From contig NZ_QASO01000100.1 in assembly GCF_003052605.1 (NCBI RefSeq), positions 1-42,942 on the forward strand: a stretch of DNA of 42,942 nucleotides, read 5' to 3'. A program made the translations under genes and the position numbers. The DNA is from Ectopseudomonas oleovorans. Its GTDB lineage: Bacteria; Pseudomonadota; Gammaproteobacteria; Pseudomonadales; Pseudomonadaceae. Positions 27,841 through 37,170 of this stretch are shown here, in pieces (position 1 is the first letter of the stretch; each line of letters begins with the position of its first letter). The notes under the pieces are model-generated. The model was not told the origin of the DNA. It was given only the letters and a program-made list of their open reading frames with translations, and made no database searches.

Positions 27841-29544
27841 TCACCCCAACGCCGGTGTACGCGGCGGCACCAGGCGTTTGCTGCCGGTCGACTCATAGGC
27901 GGCCGCCAGTTGCAGCAGCGCCGAATCATCATAGGCACGGCCGGCGAAGGTCAGGCCCACCGGCATGCCGATATCAGCCATCACGCCCATCGGCACGGTG
28001 ACGGTCGGCACGCCCAGGTGACGGATCGCCAGGTTGCCATTGGCCACCCACACACCGTTACTCCAGGCGATATCGGCGGATGCCGGGTTCACGTCGGCAT
28101 CCGCCGGGCCCACGTCGGCCACGGTGGGGAACAGCACCGCATCCAGGCCCAGTTGATCCATCCAGTCTTCCAGATCGATCTTGCGCGTGCGCTCCAGACC
28201 GCGCAGGCCGTCGGGCAGCGTAGCGATCTGGTCCCAGGGTTTGATCCCACGCTTGGCCATATTGACGTACTCGTCCATGCCCGCCGCCAGGTCGCCCTCA
28301 CGGTTCGGCAGCGTGCCGGGGTCGTGGGGGAAGATCTGCGAGCCATCGACGTCGGCCAGGCGGTTGAGTTTAGGATCACCATTGGCCTGCAGGAAATCGT
28401 CGAATGCCCAGCCGCTCAGCTCCCACAGCTCGTCATGCAGGAACTCGGGCGTGACGATGCCGCGATTGAATACGGTCGGCGCACCGGGGCGATCACCCTC
28501 GCAGTTGGACACCAGCGGGAAGTCGACTTCCACCACCTCGGCGCCGGCCGCTTCCAGTGCCTGGCGCGCCGCTTCCCACAGGGCGATCACCGTCGGCCGG
28601 GTGTGGATGCGCTGGCCGGTCGGGCCGCCAATGCCCGGATTCTCGCTGGTGCCAGCGGCTTCGTCCTTGTTGATGAACATCTTCGGCACGCCAAGGCGCT
28701 TACCCTTCAGCGCATCGGCCTTGGCCGCCAGCGCCAGGTAGGACGCGGGACGCACCTCCGAGGCTTTCGGGATCGGCACCCAGGGCTGCAAACGCCACAG
28801 GTCGCCGCGGCTGTCGGCATCGTCGGCCACCACCACATCGAGCACTTCCAGCAGGTCGGCCATGGTCCGGGCATAGGGCACGACCACGTCCATGGTCGGC
28901 GTCAGCGGCCAGTTACCGCGCACCGAGATCACCCCGCGCGACGGCGTGTAGGCGCACAGGCCGTTGTTGGAGGCCGGGCCACGCCCGCTGGACCAGGTTT
29001 CCTCGGCCAGACCAAACGCGGAGAAACTGGCAGCGGTTGCGGTGCCGGCACCATTGGACGAGCCCGAGGCGAACGGGGCCGTCAGGTAATCGGCGTTATA
29101 CGGGCTTTCGGCGCGGCCATAGACACCGCGCTGCATGCCGCCATTGGCCATCGGCGGCATGTTGGTCTTGCCCAGGCAGATGGCGCCGGCCGCGCGCAGG
29201 CGCTCGACGGTGAAGGCATCACGCTGCGCCACCAGGTCCTTGAACGCCGGGCTGCCGGAGGCCGCTGTCAGCCCCTTGACCAGGTAGCTGTCCTTGGCTG
29301 TGTAGGGAATGCCATCGAGCGGGCTCAGCGTCTCGCCGCGAGCGCGGCGCGCATCGGAGGCCTCGGCCTCCTTCAGCGCGTCGGGATTGCGCACCACCAC
29401 CGCGTTGAGCCGGGTCGGCGTATCCGCGCCGTCGTAGGCGTCGATACGCGCCAGATAGGCCTTGACCAGTTCGACCGCAGTAGTGCGGCCGGACTCCAGC
29501 GCCGCGCGCAGCTCGGCAATGGAAACTTCGGTTACCTCGATCAT
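27841..29544 (-). CDS. Amidase signature family hydrolase
   Basis: A 567-residue serine amidohydrolase of the amidase signature (AS) family. The Ser-cisSer-Lys triad can be placed: Lys84 in DGIPYTAKDSYLV, the cis-Ser in ASGSSNGAG (about 162-163), and the nucleophile Ser186 in EETWSSGRGPAS, aligning with the usual T-G-G-S-I-R-x-P-A. No signal peptide is visible from the chosen ATG at 29544; the upstream open frame has no family likeness. Substrate unknown: AS enzymes act on aryl or aliphatic amides, allophanate or Gln-tRNA. It is monocistronic, between the repeat cluster and a divergent small gene. Confidence 0.88.
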   Translation of the reverse strand: MIEVTEVSIAELRAALESGRTTAVELVKAYLARIDAYDGADTPTRLNAVVVRNPDALKEAEASDARRARGETLSPLDGIPYTAKDSYLVKGLTAASGSPAFKDLVAQRDAFTVERLRAAGAICLGKTNMPPMANGGMQRGVYGRAESPYNADYLTAPFASGSSNGAGTATAASFSAFGLAEETWSSGRGPASNNGLCAYTPSRGVISVRGNWPLTPTMDVVVPYARTMADLLEVLDVVVADDADSRGDLWRLQPWVPIPKASEVRPASYLALAAKADALKGKRLGVPKMFINKDEAAGTSENPGIGGPTGQRIHTRPTVIALWEAARQALEAAGAEVVEVDFPLVSNCEGDRPGAPTVFNRGIVTPEFLHDELWELSGWAFDDFLQANGDPKLNRLADVDGSQIFPHDPGTLPNREGDLAAGMDEYVNMAKRGIKPWDQIATLPDGLRGLERTRKIDLEDWMDQLGLDAVLFPTVADVGPADADVNPASADIAWSNGVWVANGNLAIRHLGVPTVTVPMGVMADIGMPVGLTFAGRAYDDSALLQLAAAYESTGSKRLVPPRTPALG

Positions 29545-29759
29545 GGTGTCATCACTCGCAGATAGCGGGCCGCGTCTACGGCCACGGATACGAAAACAGC
29601 GCTTGCACGGTCGACGCTCACGGGCAGATTCAGTCATGCAAATATGTGTCCGATGATACATCCCGTCAGGCCTTCGCAGCAGCCCGCGCCAATGGCCAGG
29701 ATGCGCGCCAGCCATTACATTCTCGCCACCGATTACGCTGCATTGGGCAGAGCAGGCTT

Positions 29760-30116
29760 ATGACCCGCGAAGAACGCATTTATCTGTGGTCGGCGCTATC
29801 GGACGTATTCGTCGACACCGAAGTCGACTACGGATACATCGCCCGTCAGGTGGCAGGTTTCGACCGTGCCACAGTACAAGCCGCCTTCTACCAGGACGTC
29901 GCTCCCGCGTGCTACTCCAACATGCTCGCGCCCATCCCACCGATCTGGACAGGCTTCGACAGCGCCTGGCTGAGCGCAACCATCGAGCAAGCCCAGGCAG
30001 CGCGACGGAACTCCACCCTGCGCCGTCTGCGCGACCGACTCTTCATCGCCTACCTGCGCCGCGCCCTGAAGCCGGAATGGGCGAAGATCGAGCAGGAACT
30101 GGATCTCGAACCGTAG
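29760..30116 (+). CDS. Hypothetical protein, 118 residues
   Basis: Starts MTREERIYLWSALSDVFVDTEVDYGYIA and ends EWAKIEQELDLEP. The composition is normal for a soluble, helical protein with acidic and aromatic patches; no signal peptide or membrane segment. I do not recognise a characterised family; it resembles small conserved proteins of unknown function. The frame is open 38 codons further upstream, but that part reads as non-coding. Its TAG stop lies inside a REP palindrome. Confidence 0.65.
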   Translation: MTREERIYLWSALSDVFVDTEVDYGYIARQVAGFDRATVQAAFYQDVAPACYSNMLAPIPPIWTGFDSAWLSATIEQAQAARRNSTLRRLRDRLFIAYLRRALKPEWAKIEQELDLEP

Positions 30117-30171
30117 GAGCCCGCTTGCGGGCGATGCTTCTATCAGGATCGCCCGCGAGCCGGCTCCTGCA
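30113..30171. repeat. REP-type palindrome overlapping a stop codon
   Basis: GTAGGAGCCCGCTTGCGGGCGAT and ATCGCCCGCGAGCCGGCTCCTGC face each other around a 13-base loop. The TAG of the preceding gene (30114-30116) is the first part of the palindrome. Confidence 0.8.
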
Positions 30172-30259
30172 GAGTCATCATCCTGCTCTTAACTAGCGAG
30201 CACTAAGCCGCCTCCTGCGATGTTCTCAGTCCCTGCACACGAAACAGGAGAACATCGCC

Positions 30260-30649
30260 ATGCCCCACCTCACCGGCGGCTGCCTCTGCGGCCAGGTGCG
30301 TTTCGAAACCAGCGGCCAGCCTTATCGGGTCGGCGTGTGCCACTGCATGGACTGTTGCAAGCACCACGGAGCCCTATTCCACACCTCGGCGATATTCCCG
30401 CAGGACGCGGTGAAGGTAGAGGGCGAAACCGACCAGTACGCCCGCCGCGACTTCTGCCCGCACTGCGGCTCGCCGGTGTTCGCACGCTCGGGGGATGAAG
30501 TCGAGGTGAACGTCGGCTCGCTGGACGAACCGAACCAGTTCACCCCCACCTACGAACTCTGGACCATCCGCCGCGAAGCCTGGCTACTGCCCTTGCCCTT
30601 CGAACGCCACTACCCAGGCGACCGCGACCGCCGCACGCGTCACGAGTAG
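30260..30649 (+). CDS. GFA-family (glutathione-dependent formaldehyde-activating-like) zinc protein
   Basis: A 129-residue CENP-V/GFA domain protein. The zinc ligands are spread in the usual order: GGCLCGQVRF, CHCMDCCKHHGALF and DFCPHCGSPVF. The motif VNVGSLDEPNQFTPTYELWT is the usual family ending. Members include S-hydroxymethylglutathione-forming enzymes, but most are of unknown role, so the function is left open. ATG at 30260 with ACAGGAGAACATCGCC upstream. No operon partner is obvious. Confidence 0.88.
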   Translation: MPHLTGGCLCGQVRFETSGQPYRVGVCHCMDCCKHHGALFHTSAIFPQDAVKVEGETDQYARRDFCPHCGSPVFARSGDEVEVNVGSLDEPNQFTPTYELWTIRREAWLLPLPFERHYPGDRDRRTRHE

Positions 30650-30655
30650 AACCGC

Positions 30656-31365
30656 TCAAGCATCGGCTGCGCGCCGGCTTACCCAGCCGTGCATCAGCCC
30701 GGCCTGGAAAAACTGCACCGGCGCATCGAAACCGGCGGCCTGGATGATGCCAGCCACCTGCTGCGCCGGTAACACCGCCACGTCACGGGCGTAGGCTGCA
30801 CGCGCACGTTCCAGCATCTGCGCATCGACCCCGGCCGCAGCCATCAGCGTCATCCAGCCAGGCAGCAGTACCTCGTAGGCCGGCGACTGGATATCCGCCG
30901 CCAGGTCGACACTGGCCAGCAGCCCGCCGGGTTTCAGGCGCTGCGCGATCTGGTCGAAGAACGCGCTACGCACTGCCGGTTCGAGCAGAAACTGCGACAC
31001 CAGAAAGCAGGTAGCGCCGTCGTAGGCCGCCCCAGGCGCCGGCGTATCCAGATAGCCCTCGTGAAAGTCGCAGCGCTGGGCAAAGCCACCGTGCTCCGCG
31101 CGCTGACGGCACACATCGAGCATCGCCCGGACGGGTCGAGCGCGGTGAAACGCCAGCCCGGAAAGCCCTCGGCCATGTGCGCGATTTCCGCCCCCGTGCC
31201 GGTGCCCACGCAGAGTATCCGCGCGTCGGCCGGCAGGTCGATGAACAGCGCATCGAGCAGCAGATACAGCGCCTCACGAATCGGCGCCATCCCCGCCCAT
31301 TGCTTGTCGTAGCCCGCTGCCTGTTGATCGAACAGCGCCTTGATTTCCTCGTAACGCATGGCCAT
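30656..31365 (-). pseudogene. Class I SAM-dependent methyltransferase, frameshifted
   Basis: The 5' frame (MAMRYEEIKALFDQQAAGYDKQW) includes SAM motif I as ILCVGTGTGAEIAHMAEGFPG and ends sensibly at FTALDPSG. The 3' frame begins AMLDVCRQRAEHGGF and continues through FLVSQFLLEP and FFDQIAQRLKPGGLLASVDL to the C-terminus. One G added in the CCGGGCG run near 31125-31132 joins DPSG to AMLDVC, the natural motif II transition. It is a real mutation or a sequencing error in a G run. Full length would be about 236 residues. Substrate unknown. Confidence 0.8.
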
Positions 31366-31404
31366 GCCTCCTTCGAAGGATCGCCCTCACGCCTTCCAGC
31401 ATCC

Positions 31405-31575
31405 CAGATCGGCAAAGACACCCGCATGCCCGACTACCTGATCCTCATTTCCACCCTCGGCGGCCTGGCCCTGCTGGGTCTGAACGGCTTCGTGATCGGC
31501 CCGCTGGTGGCGGCACTATTCGTGGCCAACTGGAATCTGTTCGAGGCGAAGAAAAAGGTCAGGTTGCCGGATTGA
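31405..31575 (+). pseudogene. AI-2E family transporter, C-terminal fragment
   Basis: The reading QIGKDTRMPDYLILISTLGG-LALLGLNGFVIGPLVAALF is the conserved last part of AI-2E/PerM-type permeases (GKDT, PDYL, STLGGL, GFVIGP). Only about 56 codons remain, starting 40 bp upstream of the divergent methyltransferase start. An ATG at 31426 could make a 49-residue membrane peptide, but this is a gene remnant. Confidence 0.75.
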
Positions 31576-31576
31576 G

Positions 31577-31762
31577 CCAAGCGAGGCAAATGTCAGCCTG
31601 TGGCATGGCACGGCGGACAATTGGTCGCCTTTCGCTATGTCGGCGTATCTGGCTGAGCGCCTCCCAAGCAACGCGCGCATCGAGCGGATGGAGGGGCTTT
31701 CTCACTACTCCTGCCTGTATGCCGCAGCGCCGATGATTTGTGAGCGTCTCGCCAGCGAGTAA
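31577..31762 (+). pseudogene. Alpha/beta hydrolase, C-terminal fragment
   Basis: Directly after the permease tail a frame reads ANVSLWHGTADNWSPFAMSA-YLAERLPSNARIERMEGLSHYSCLYAAAPMICERLASE then TAA. WHGTADNW carries the acid Asp and GLSHY the catalytic His of alpha/beta hydrolases, so the last about 60 codons of such a gene remain. The nucleophile part is absent. The following 31763-32005 holds no gene that I can see, only possible promoter DNA for the next gene (CTTTATAAAAAG near 31905). Confidence 0.6.
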
Positions 31763-32005
31763 TGTTGGGTGGCTTGGCGACTCAACTACTGCCCTCGCAA
31801 GCGATTTTTGACGCACCGAGACCGAGAGCAGCGAAGCCAAAGAGGACGCATCTGATATGGTTTTCCGCGGCTGATCTGAGTCTTTTGGGGATTGGATCAG
31901 TGCCTTTATAAAAAGGCTCCCTGTGCGCTAGCCGAAAGTGCTCGATCGCTCACCATTTCAGGCTCTCTGAAGATCGGATGACATCGAGAGTCTTCAAGAT
32001 CCCGC

Positions 32006-34222
32006 ATGAATACTTGTTTCACGAGCGTTAACAGCAAGGCACTTTCCGAGTCGCAGCATGACATCCTCGACATGATCGCAACCGACCGTCATCTGGACGA
32101 AATACTCTGCGCCATTTGTCAGATGTTGGACGCACAGTCCCCCGAAATTTTCAGTTCAATTCTGCTTGCTGATGCCGAAGGCAAACGTTTGCTTAACGGT
32201 GCGGCGCCCGGTTTGCCGATTGAATACAGCCAGGCGATTCATGGAATGGCCATTGGCCCACAGGAGGGAACCTGCGGTACCGCTGCGTTCCGACGTGAGC
32301 TGGTGGTCACCGAATACATCGCGCTTGACCCAAGCTGGGAGCGTTTCCGTAGTCTGGCCCTGGGGCATAACCTGCACTCCTGCTGGTCGATGCCCTTGCT
32401 CTCCCATCAAGGACGCGTGTTAGGTACGTTTGCCTTTTACCAGAACCGCACCCATAAGCCGGACGAGGCGCAGATTCAACGACTGGGTTGCGCGGCCCAA
32501 CTGGCTGCCATTGCGATCCGCCGTGAGTGTGACGGCCGAAGCCTGGAGGAAAGCGAACAACGTTTTCGTTCACTGTTCACCTACAACCCCAATCCGGTAT
32601 TCGCCCTCGATCTGGCCGGCAGAATCCAGAATGCAAATCCCGCAAGTTTGAAGCTCAAGCCATACACCACTAGCGACTTGATCGGTCATCACTTTGTCAA
32701 TCTGGTGATCGAGGAGGAGCAGCAACGGGTAGGTCGATATTTCTCTGCAGCCTGCATCGGCGAGCCCCAACGTTTCGAAGCCCGGGTTCGCGACGAGAAC
32801 GAAACGTTGTTGACCATGGACATTTCCAACCTGCCGATCAGGGTCAATGGCGAGATCGTCGGGGTATTCGCAGTGGTCAGGGATATCAGCGAGCAGAAGC
32901 ACTACGAGCGCGAGTTGAGCTTCAACGCCTGCCATGATCGCCTGACAGGTTTGCTTAACCGTGTGACTCTTGAAGATCGGCTTATTGAGGGCTGTCACAT
33001 CAGTCGCCGGCACAAGCGTCGCATGGCGGTAATGTGCATCGATCTGGATGGATTCAAATCCATCAACGATTCGCTTGGGCACTATTTCGGCGATCAAGTG
33101 CTGATTGAGGTGGCGCAGCGTATGGCCCAGCACGTTCGTCCCGGCGATACCATCGTGCGCATGGGCGGCGACGAATTTATCGTTCTGCTGCCGAACCTGC
33201 TGCGTGATGACGACGTTGTATCGGTGGCCGAACGACTGATGGCGGGCATAGCCAGGCCCTACTGCATCCGAGGCATTGACCTGCACGTGAGCGCAAGTGT
33301 TGGCATCACCCTGAGCGATGGTTATACCGAGCCACCGATGCAGCTCATTCAGCAGGCTGACATGGCCATGTACAAAGCCAAGCAGCAGGGGCGCAATAAT
33401 TTCCAGTGGTACACCAGCGATCTCAATGAGCGCGTTTGTGAAAACGCGAGACTACGCAACGACCTACAGAAGGCTATCGATACTGAATCGCTCGAGTTGC
33501 ATTATCAGCCGCAGATAGAGACGCGTACGGGGCGAGTGTCCGGGATCGAAGCGCTATTGCGCTGGGAGCATCCGCAAAGAGGATTTATCTCACCAGCGGT
33601 ATTTGTGCCAGTGGCAGAGGACAGTGGCCAGATCATCCCGCTAAGCCTCTGGGTACTCGATACGGCTTGCGCTCAACTGCGTCAGTTAGGCGAACAAGGC
33701 ATAACAGGCATCTCGATGGCTGTGAACATTTCGCCAATGCATTTCCAGCGTGGTCATTTCGTTAAATTTGTCCAAACGATCCTGGAGAAGCACGGACTCC
33801 GCGGTGAGCAGTTGGAATTGGAGATCACCGAATCGCTTTTGCTGCATAACGCTGAACAAGCGATCGACACATTGCACCGGCTCAAGGCTTTGGGAGTGCG
33901 CATTGCGCTCGATGATTTCGGCACCGGATTTTCCAGTCTCAGCTATCTCAAACGCTTGCCGATAGACAAGATCAAGATCGACCGCTCGTTTATCCAGGAG
34001 CTCGGCACGGATTGCCACGATGCCGCAATCATTCAGGGCATTATCGCTATGGCCCACCACCTGAGCCTGACAGTGGTCGCTGAAGGTGTTGAAACCGAAT
34101 CTCAGGCGGCTTTTTTAAAGGGCAGCAGGTGCGATGTGTTGCAGGGGTATCACTTTGCCAAACCGATGAAGTACGAAGCACTCGAGGTTTTCTTGAGGGG
34201 CAAAAGAATAGGCCTTCTTTGA
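32006..34222 (+). CDS. GAF-PAS-GGDEF-EAL cyclic-di-GMP protein
   Basis: 738 residues, no membrane segment. An N-terminal GAF domain (about 15-175, with GPQEGTCGTAAFRRE) is followed by a PAS domain (about 185-300, ending VFAVVRDISEQKHYERE). The GGDEF domain has an intact MGGDEF (387-391) and the inhibitory I-site RPGD (378-381). The EAL domain keeps EALLRW (515-520), ELEITES, DDFGTG (636-641), KIDRSF and AEGVET (692-697). Both halves have catalytic residues, so it could be a bifunctional cyclase/phosphodiesterase; many such tandem proteins act mainly as phosphodiesterases. GC and codon use look slightly less biased than in the core genes. Confidence 0.93.
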   Translation: MNTCFTSVNSKALSESQHDILDMIATDRHLDEILCAICQMLDAQSPEIFSSILLADAEGKRLLNGAAPGLPIEYSQAIHGMAIGPQEGTCGTAAFRRELVVTEYIALDPSWERFRSLALGHNLHSCWSMPLLSHQGRVLGTFAFYQNRTHKPDEAQIQRLGCAAQLAAIAIRRECDGRSLEESEQRFRSLFTYNPNPVFALDLAGRIQNANPASLKLKPYTTSDLIGHHFVNLVIEEEQQRVGRYFSAACIGEPQRFEARVRDENETLLTMDISNLPIRVNGEIVGVFAVVRDISEQKHYERELSFNACHDRLTGLLNRVTLEDRLIEGCHISRRHKRRMAVMCIDLDGFKSINDSLGHYFGDQVLIEVAQRMAQHVRPGDTIVRMGGDEFIVLLPNLLRDDDVVSVAERLMAGIARPYCIRGIDLHVSASVGITLSDGYTEPPMQLIQQADMAMYKAKQQGRNNFQWYTSDLNERVCENARLRNDLQKAIDTESLELHYQPQIETRTGRVSGIEALLRWEHPQRGFISPAVFVPVAEDSGQIIPLSLWVLDTACAQLRQLGEQGITGISMAVNISPMHFQRGHFVKFVQTILEKHGLRGEQLELEITESLLLHNAEQAIDTLHRLKALGVRIALDDFGTGFSSLSYLKRLPIDKIKIDRSFIQELGTDCHDAAIIQGIIAMAHHLSLTVVAEGVETESQAAFLKGSRCDVLQGYHFAKPMKYEALEVFLRGKRIGLL

Positions 34223-34345
34223 AGGCTGGCCCCTCGCTGTGCTGCAGCCGCGAACTGTCAGCGAGTCTGCCGAAGTAGTCATACCGATAATTTACGGACC
34301 CGCTTTAGACCCGTTATCCGCCGCGGCCCAATTCAGCAAGGAAGC

Positions 34346-34399
34346 ATGAACAACAATACACAGCTCCTCATTTCTATCCCAGGCGGTTGCAGGAGCTGA
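34346..34399 (+). other. Possible broken gene start next to IS30 remnant
   Basis: An ATG with AAGGAAGC upstream opens MNNNTQLLISIPGGCRS then TGA. The stop falls where the IS30-derived DNA seems to begin. It could be the 5' end of a gene cut by the insertion, or chance. The rest of 34223-34385 shows nothing else. Confidence 0.25.
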
Positions 34400-35400
34400 G
34401 TGCAACACGGTCATTGAATTGAAGCAGGAGCATCATGCCGCATAGCCATGGCCTTCTGCATCACCTCACCCATAACTTCGATGGGGCACTTGAAGTCGAA
34501 GCGCTTACGCGGACGCATGTTCAGTTGTAGTGCGATGGCATTCAGTTCTTCCTGGCTGTGTACCGTCAGGTCTGTGCCTTTGGGCAGGTACTGGCGGATC
34601 AGGCCATTGATGTTTTCGTTGCTACCGCGCTGCCAAGGGCTGTGCGGGTCGCAGAAGTAGATTGCCACACCGGTTCTCTGGGTGATCTCGGCATGCCGCG
34701 CCATCTCCCGTCCCTGGTCGTAGGTCATGCTCTTGCACATCGCCAGCGGCATGCCATTGAGCGCCGCACTGAAGCCTTCCATCGCCGAGGTCGCCGTCGC
34801 GTCGTTCATCTTCACCAGCATCAGGTAGCCACTGGTTCGCTCCACCAGCGTGCCTACACACGAGGCGCTGGCCTTGCCCTTGATCAGGTCGCCTTCCCAA
34901 TGCCCAGGCATCAGCCGCTCTTCGATCTCCGGCGGACACGCATGAATGCTGACCATCTCGGGAATCTGCCCGCGCCGATCCACGCCGCCAGAGCGCGGCC
35001 GGCGTGTCGTCTTGCCTTGGCGCAGACAGATGATCAGCTCCTACGCCGCTCACCCACTGGCAGGGCATAGATCGCGTTGCGGATGGCCGCCCCGTAGATC
35101 GTCTCGCGACAGACGTAGGCATCTCGCAGGTTGGGTATGTTCATGCTGCGCAGCTTGCCGGCAATCTGCTCGGGAGACAAACGCTCACGCAGCATATGCG
35201 CCACCAACTCGAAGCGCTCACCACCCGGCAACAGCTTTCGCTTCGGTCGACACACCTGACGGCGGGCCTGCATCTGCTGCTGGGCCGTGCGGGCCGAGTA
35301 GCCGCCACAGACATCTCGATTGCGGCGCAGCTCCCGGCTGATAGTCGAAGGGGATCGGGTGATCAAGCAAGCAATCTTGCGCAGGCTGAACCCTTGCCCA
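34386..35400 (-). mobile_element. IS30-family element remnant
   Basis: One side is complete past the transposase stop (GTGTTGCACTCAGCTCC read on minus). At the other side the first part of the transposase and the left terminal repeat are missing, replaced by a DJ-1/PfpI gene tail. Exact ends cannot be fixed without the reference IS. Confidence 0.75.
34411..35400 (-). pseudogene. IS30 transposase, 5' truncated and frameshifted
   Basis: The N-terminal part keeps the HTH region GFSLRKIACLITRSPSTISR and RERLSPEQIAGKLRSMNIP. The C-terminal part keeps the DDE core: GHWEGDLIKG, MTYDQGREMARH and GSNENINGLIRQYLPKG. The two are in different frames: VGERRRS ends at TGA (35034), where adding one base near 35042 gives VGERRKELIICLRQGKTT. 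Fifteen extra bases insert GAAIR into RETIY-NAIYALPVG (near 35080-35094). The first about 20 codons are missing. It cannot make a normal transposase. Confidence 0.85.
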
Positions 35401-35490
35401 GGACAGAACTGGACGCTGATCACCTCGCGCAATCCCGACGATATTCCTGCGTTCAACGAGGCCATCAGCCAGGCGTTGCTGGCGGCCTGA
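35401..35490 (+). pseudogene. DJ-1/PfpI family protein, C-terminal fragment
   Basis: The frame GQNWTLITSRNPDDIPAFNE-AISQALLAA then TGA matches the conserved end of DJ-1/PfpI proteases/chaperones (N-x-TSR-x-PDD-x-P-AFN). Thirty codons remain, abutting the truncated 5' end of the IS30 transposase. The stop lies 12 bp from the convergent diguanylate cyclase stop. Confidence 0.65.
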
Positions 35491-35502
35491 GCCAGCCTGC
35501 CG

Positions 35503-37170
35503 TCAATGATGCTCGATGCGATTTCGCCCGCCGCGCTTGGCGCAGTACAGGGCGATATCGCTGCGCGACAGGGCGGCCTCGACGCTGGCATCGCTGGCAT
35601 TGAGCGAGGAGATGCCGACGCTGACGGCGAGGAAGATCGGTTCCCCGGCATGCAGGATCGGCGCCCTGGCCAGTTCGCTCTGGATGCGCGTGGCGAAGTG
35701 CATGGCCTTGTCCAGATTCGCGTCGCTGAGCACCACGGCGAACTCTTCGCCACCGAGGCGCCCGGCGGTGTCGGTCTTGCGCAGCTGGCTGCTTAGAATT
35801 CCCGCGAAATGGCGCAGCGCCTGGTCGCCGACATCGTGGCCCCAGCGGTCGTTGATGGTCTTGAAGTAGTCCAGGTCGAACATCAGGATCGCCGCACTCT
35901 GTTCAGGGCTGCGTTGCAGGCGCGCCAGCTCTGCCTCGAGCTGACACATGAAGTGCCTGCGGTTGGCGAGCTGGGTGAGGAAGTCGGTGGTGGCGAAGGC
36001 CTGCAGCTCGGCCTCGATCTGCTTGCGTTCGGTGACGTCAGTCATGAAGCCATGCCAGATCACGCTGCCGTCTGCTTCGCGGCGCGGGCAGGCTTCACCC
36101 TGGCACCAGGCGACTTCACGCCCCGGCACCTGCACGCGAAACTCCAGATACCAGTCCGTCAACTCCTCGGCCGATAGCTGCAGGGAATCGATGAAGGCCA
36201 TGCGGTCATCCGAGTGAACGATGGTGGTCAGCGCCTCAGCGTCCTGCATCAGTTGCATGGCGCTGAGGCCACAGATGGCTTGCGCGCCGGCGCTGGCGTA
36301 GGTAACGGCGTACTTGCCATCGCTCTGCCGGCGGACCTGGAAGACCATGCCGGGGATTTCATTGGTCAGGTCGGTCATCAGGGTGGCGGTCTGCTGTACC
36401 TGCTCGGACAGGCGGCGCATGGCGGTGATGTCGGTGGTGGTGCCGATCATTCGCAGCGGTTTGCCGTGCTTGTCGCGCTCGACCACCTTGCCGCGGCTGC
36501 ACACCCACTTGTACTGGCCGTCACGGCAACGCAGGCGGTGCTCCACCTCATAGGCATCGGTACGCTGATCCAGGTGTGCCTGGATGGTCGCGCGCACGTA
36601 GTCGAGGTCGGCTGGATGTACGCGGGTATAGCTCTCTTCGATGCGATTGCCGATTTCGTGGTCGGCATAGCCGAGCAGCGCTTTCCAACTGCTGGAGTAG
36701 TAAATCTCGCCGCTGCTGATGTCGCGGTCCCAGATCCCGGTGCCACTACCGGCGATGGCCAGCGCCATGCGTCGTTCACTATCGCGCAGGGCGGCGTTCT
36801 CATGGCGCTGCAGGGCTTCGTCGGTCTCGCGTGCCAGTAGATCGAGGGCCAGGGCGGCGAAATCCAGCAGAGCTTCGCGCTGTTTGGCGTCGAGTGTATG
36901 TGGCCGGTCGAAATGCAGGTACAGCGTGCCGAGCCGTGCGCCTGTTTGCGTCTGCAGTGGCCAGATGAGCGTGGTGGGCGAGGTTTCGCTGATGCCGATG
37001 ATCTTCGCCACATCGCTCAGGCCAGGGCTGGCCCAGATACGGCGCGCAGAGTCGGCACCGGAAACCAGTACGACGGCCGAATCGAAATACCGGCCAAGCA
37101 GGCGCACTAAGGCATCGAACCGCTCATCATTGGCACTGCTGGGCGCATTGACCGAACATAGGGGCTGCAT
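35503..37170 (-). CDS. PAS-PAS diguanylate cyclase (GGEEF)
   Basis: 555 residues without membrane segments. A short GAF-like N-terminal region (about 15-115) and a coiled linker lead to PAS 1 (about 132-252, ending MIGTTTDITAMRRLSEQ) and PAS 2 (about 265-385, ending FMTDVTERKQIEAELQ). The GGDEF domain has the active-site form LGGEEF (473-477), an I-site RKTD (464-467) and FDLDYFKTINDRWGHDVGD. No EAL domain follows, so it should synthesise c-di-GMP from GTP with product inhibition. The start MQPLCSVNAP has only a weak ribosome site, so it is less certain. It is read toward the IS30 remnant. Confidence 0.9.
   Translation of the reverse strand: MQPLCSVNAPSSANDERFDALVRLLGRYFDSAVVLVSGADSARRIWASPGLSDVAKIIGISETSPTTLIWPLQTQTGARLGTLYLHFDRPHTLDAKQREALLDFAALALDLLARETDEALQRHENAALRDSERRMALAIAGSGTGIWDRDISSGEIYYSSSWKALLGYADHEIGNRIEESYTRVHPADLDYVRATIQAHLDQRTDAYEVEHRLRCRDGQYKWVCSRGKVVERDKHGKPLRMIGTTTDITAMRRLSEQVQQTATLMTDLTNEIPGMVFQVRRQSDGKYAVTYASAGAQAICGLSAMQLMQDAEALTTIVHSDDRMAFIDSLQLSAEELTDWYLEFRVQVPGREVAWCQGEACPRREADGSVIWHGFMTDVTERKQIEAELQAFATTDFLTQLANRRHFMCQLEAELARLQRSPEQSAAILMFDLDYFKTINDRWGHDVGDQALRHFAGILSSQLRKTDTAGRLGGEEFAVVLSDANLDKAMHFATRIQSELARAPILHAGEPIFLAVSVGISSLNASDASVEAALSRSDIALYCAKRGGRNRIEHH

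Noticed and set aside
27718..29565. A 615-codon frame antisense to the amidase
   Set aside because: It begins in repeat DNA and is the complement of amidase signature motifs; composition is typical of shadow frames.
31559..31840. A 93-codon minus-strand gene
   Set aside because: The plus strand of the same DNA reads as a permease tail and an alpha/beta hydrolase tail; the minus frame has no ribosome site or known motif.
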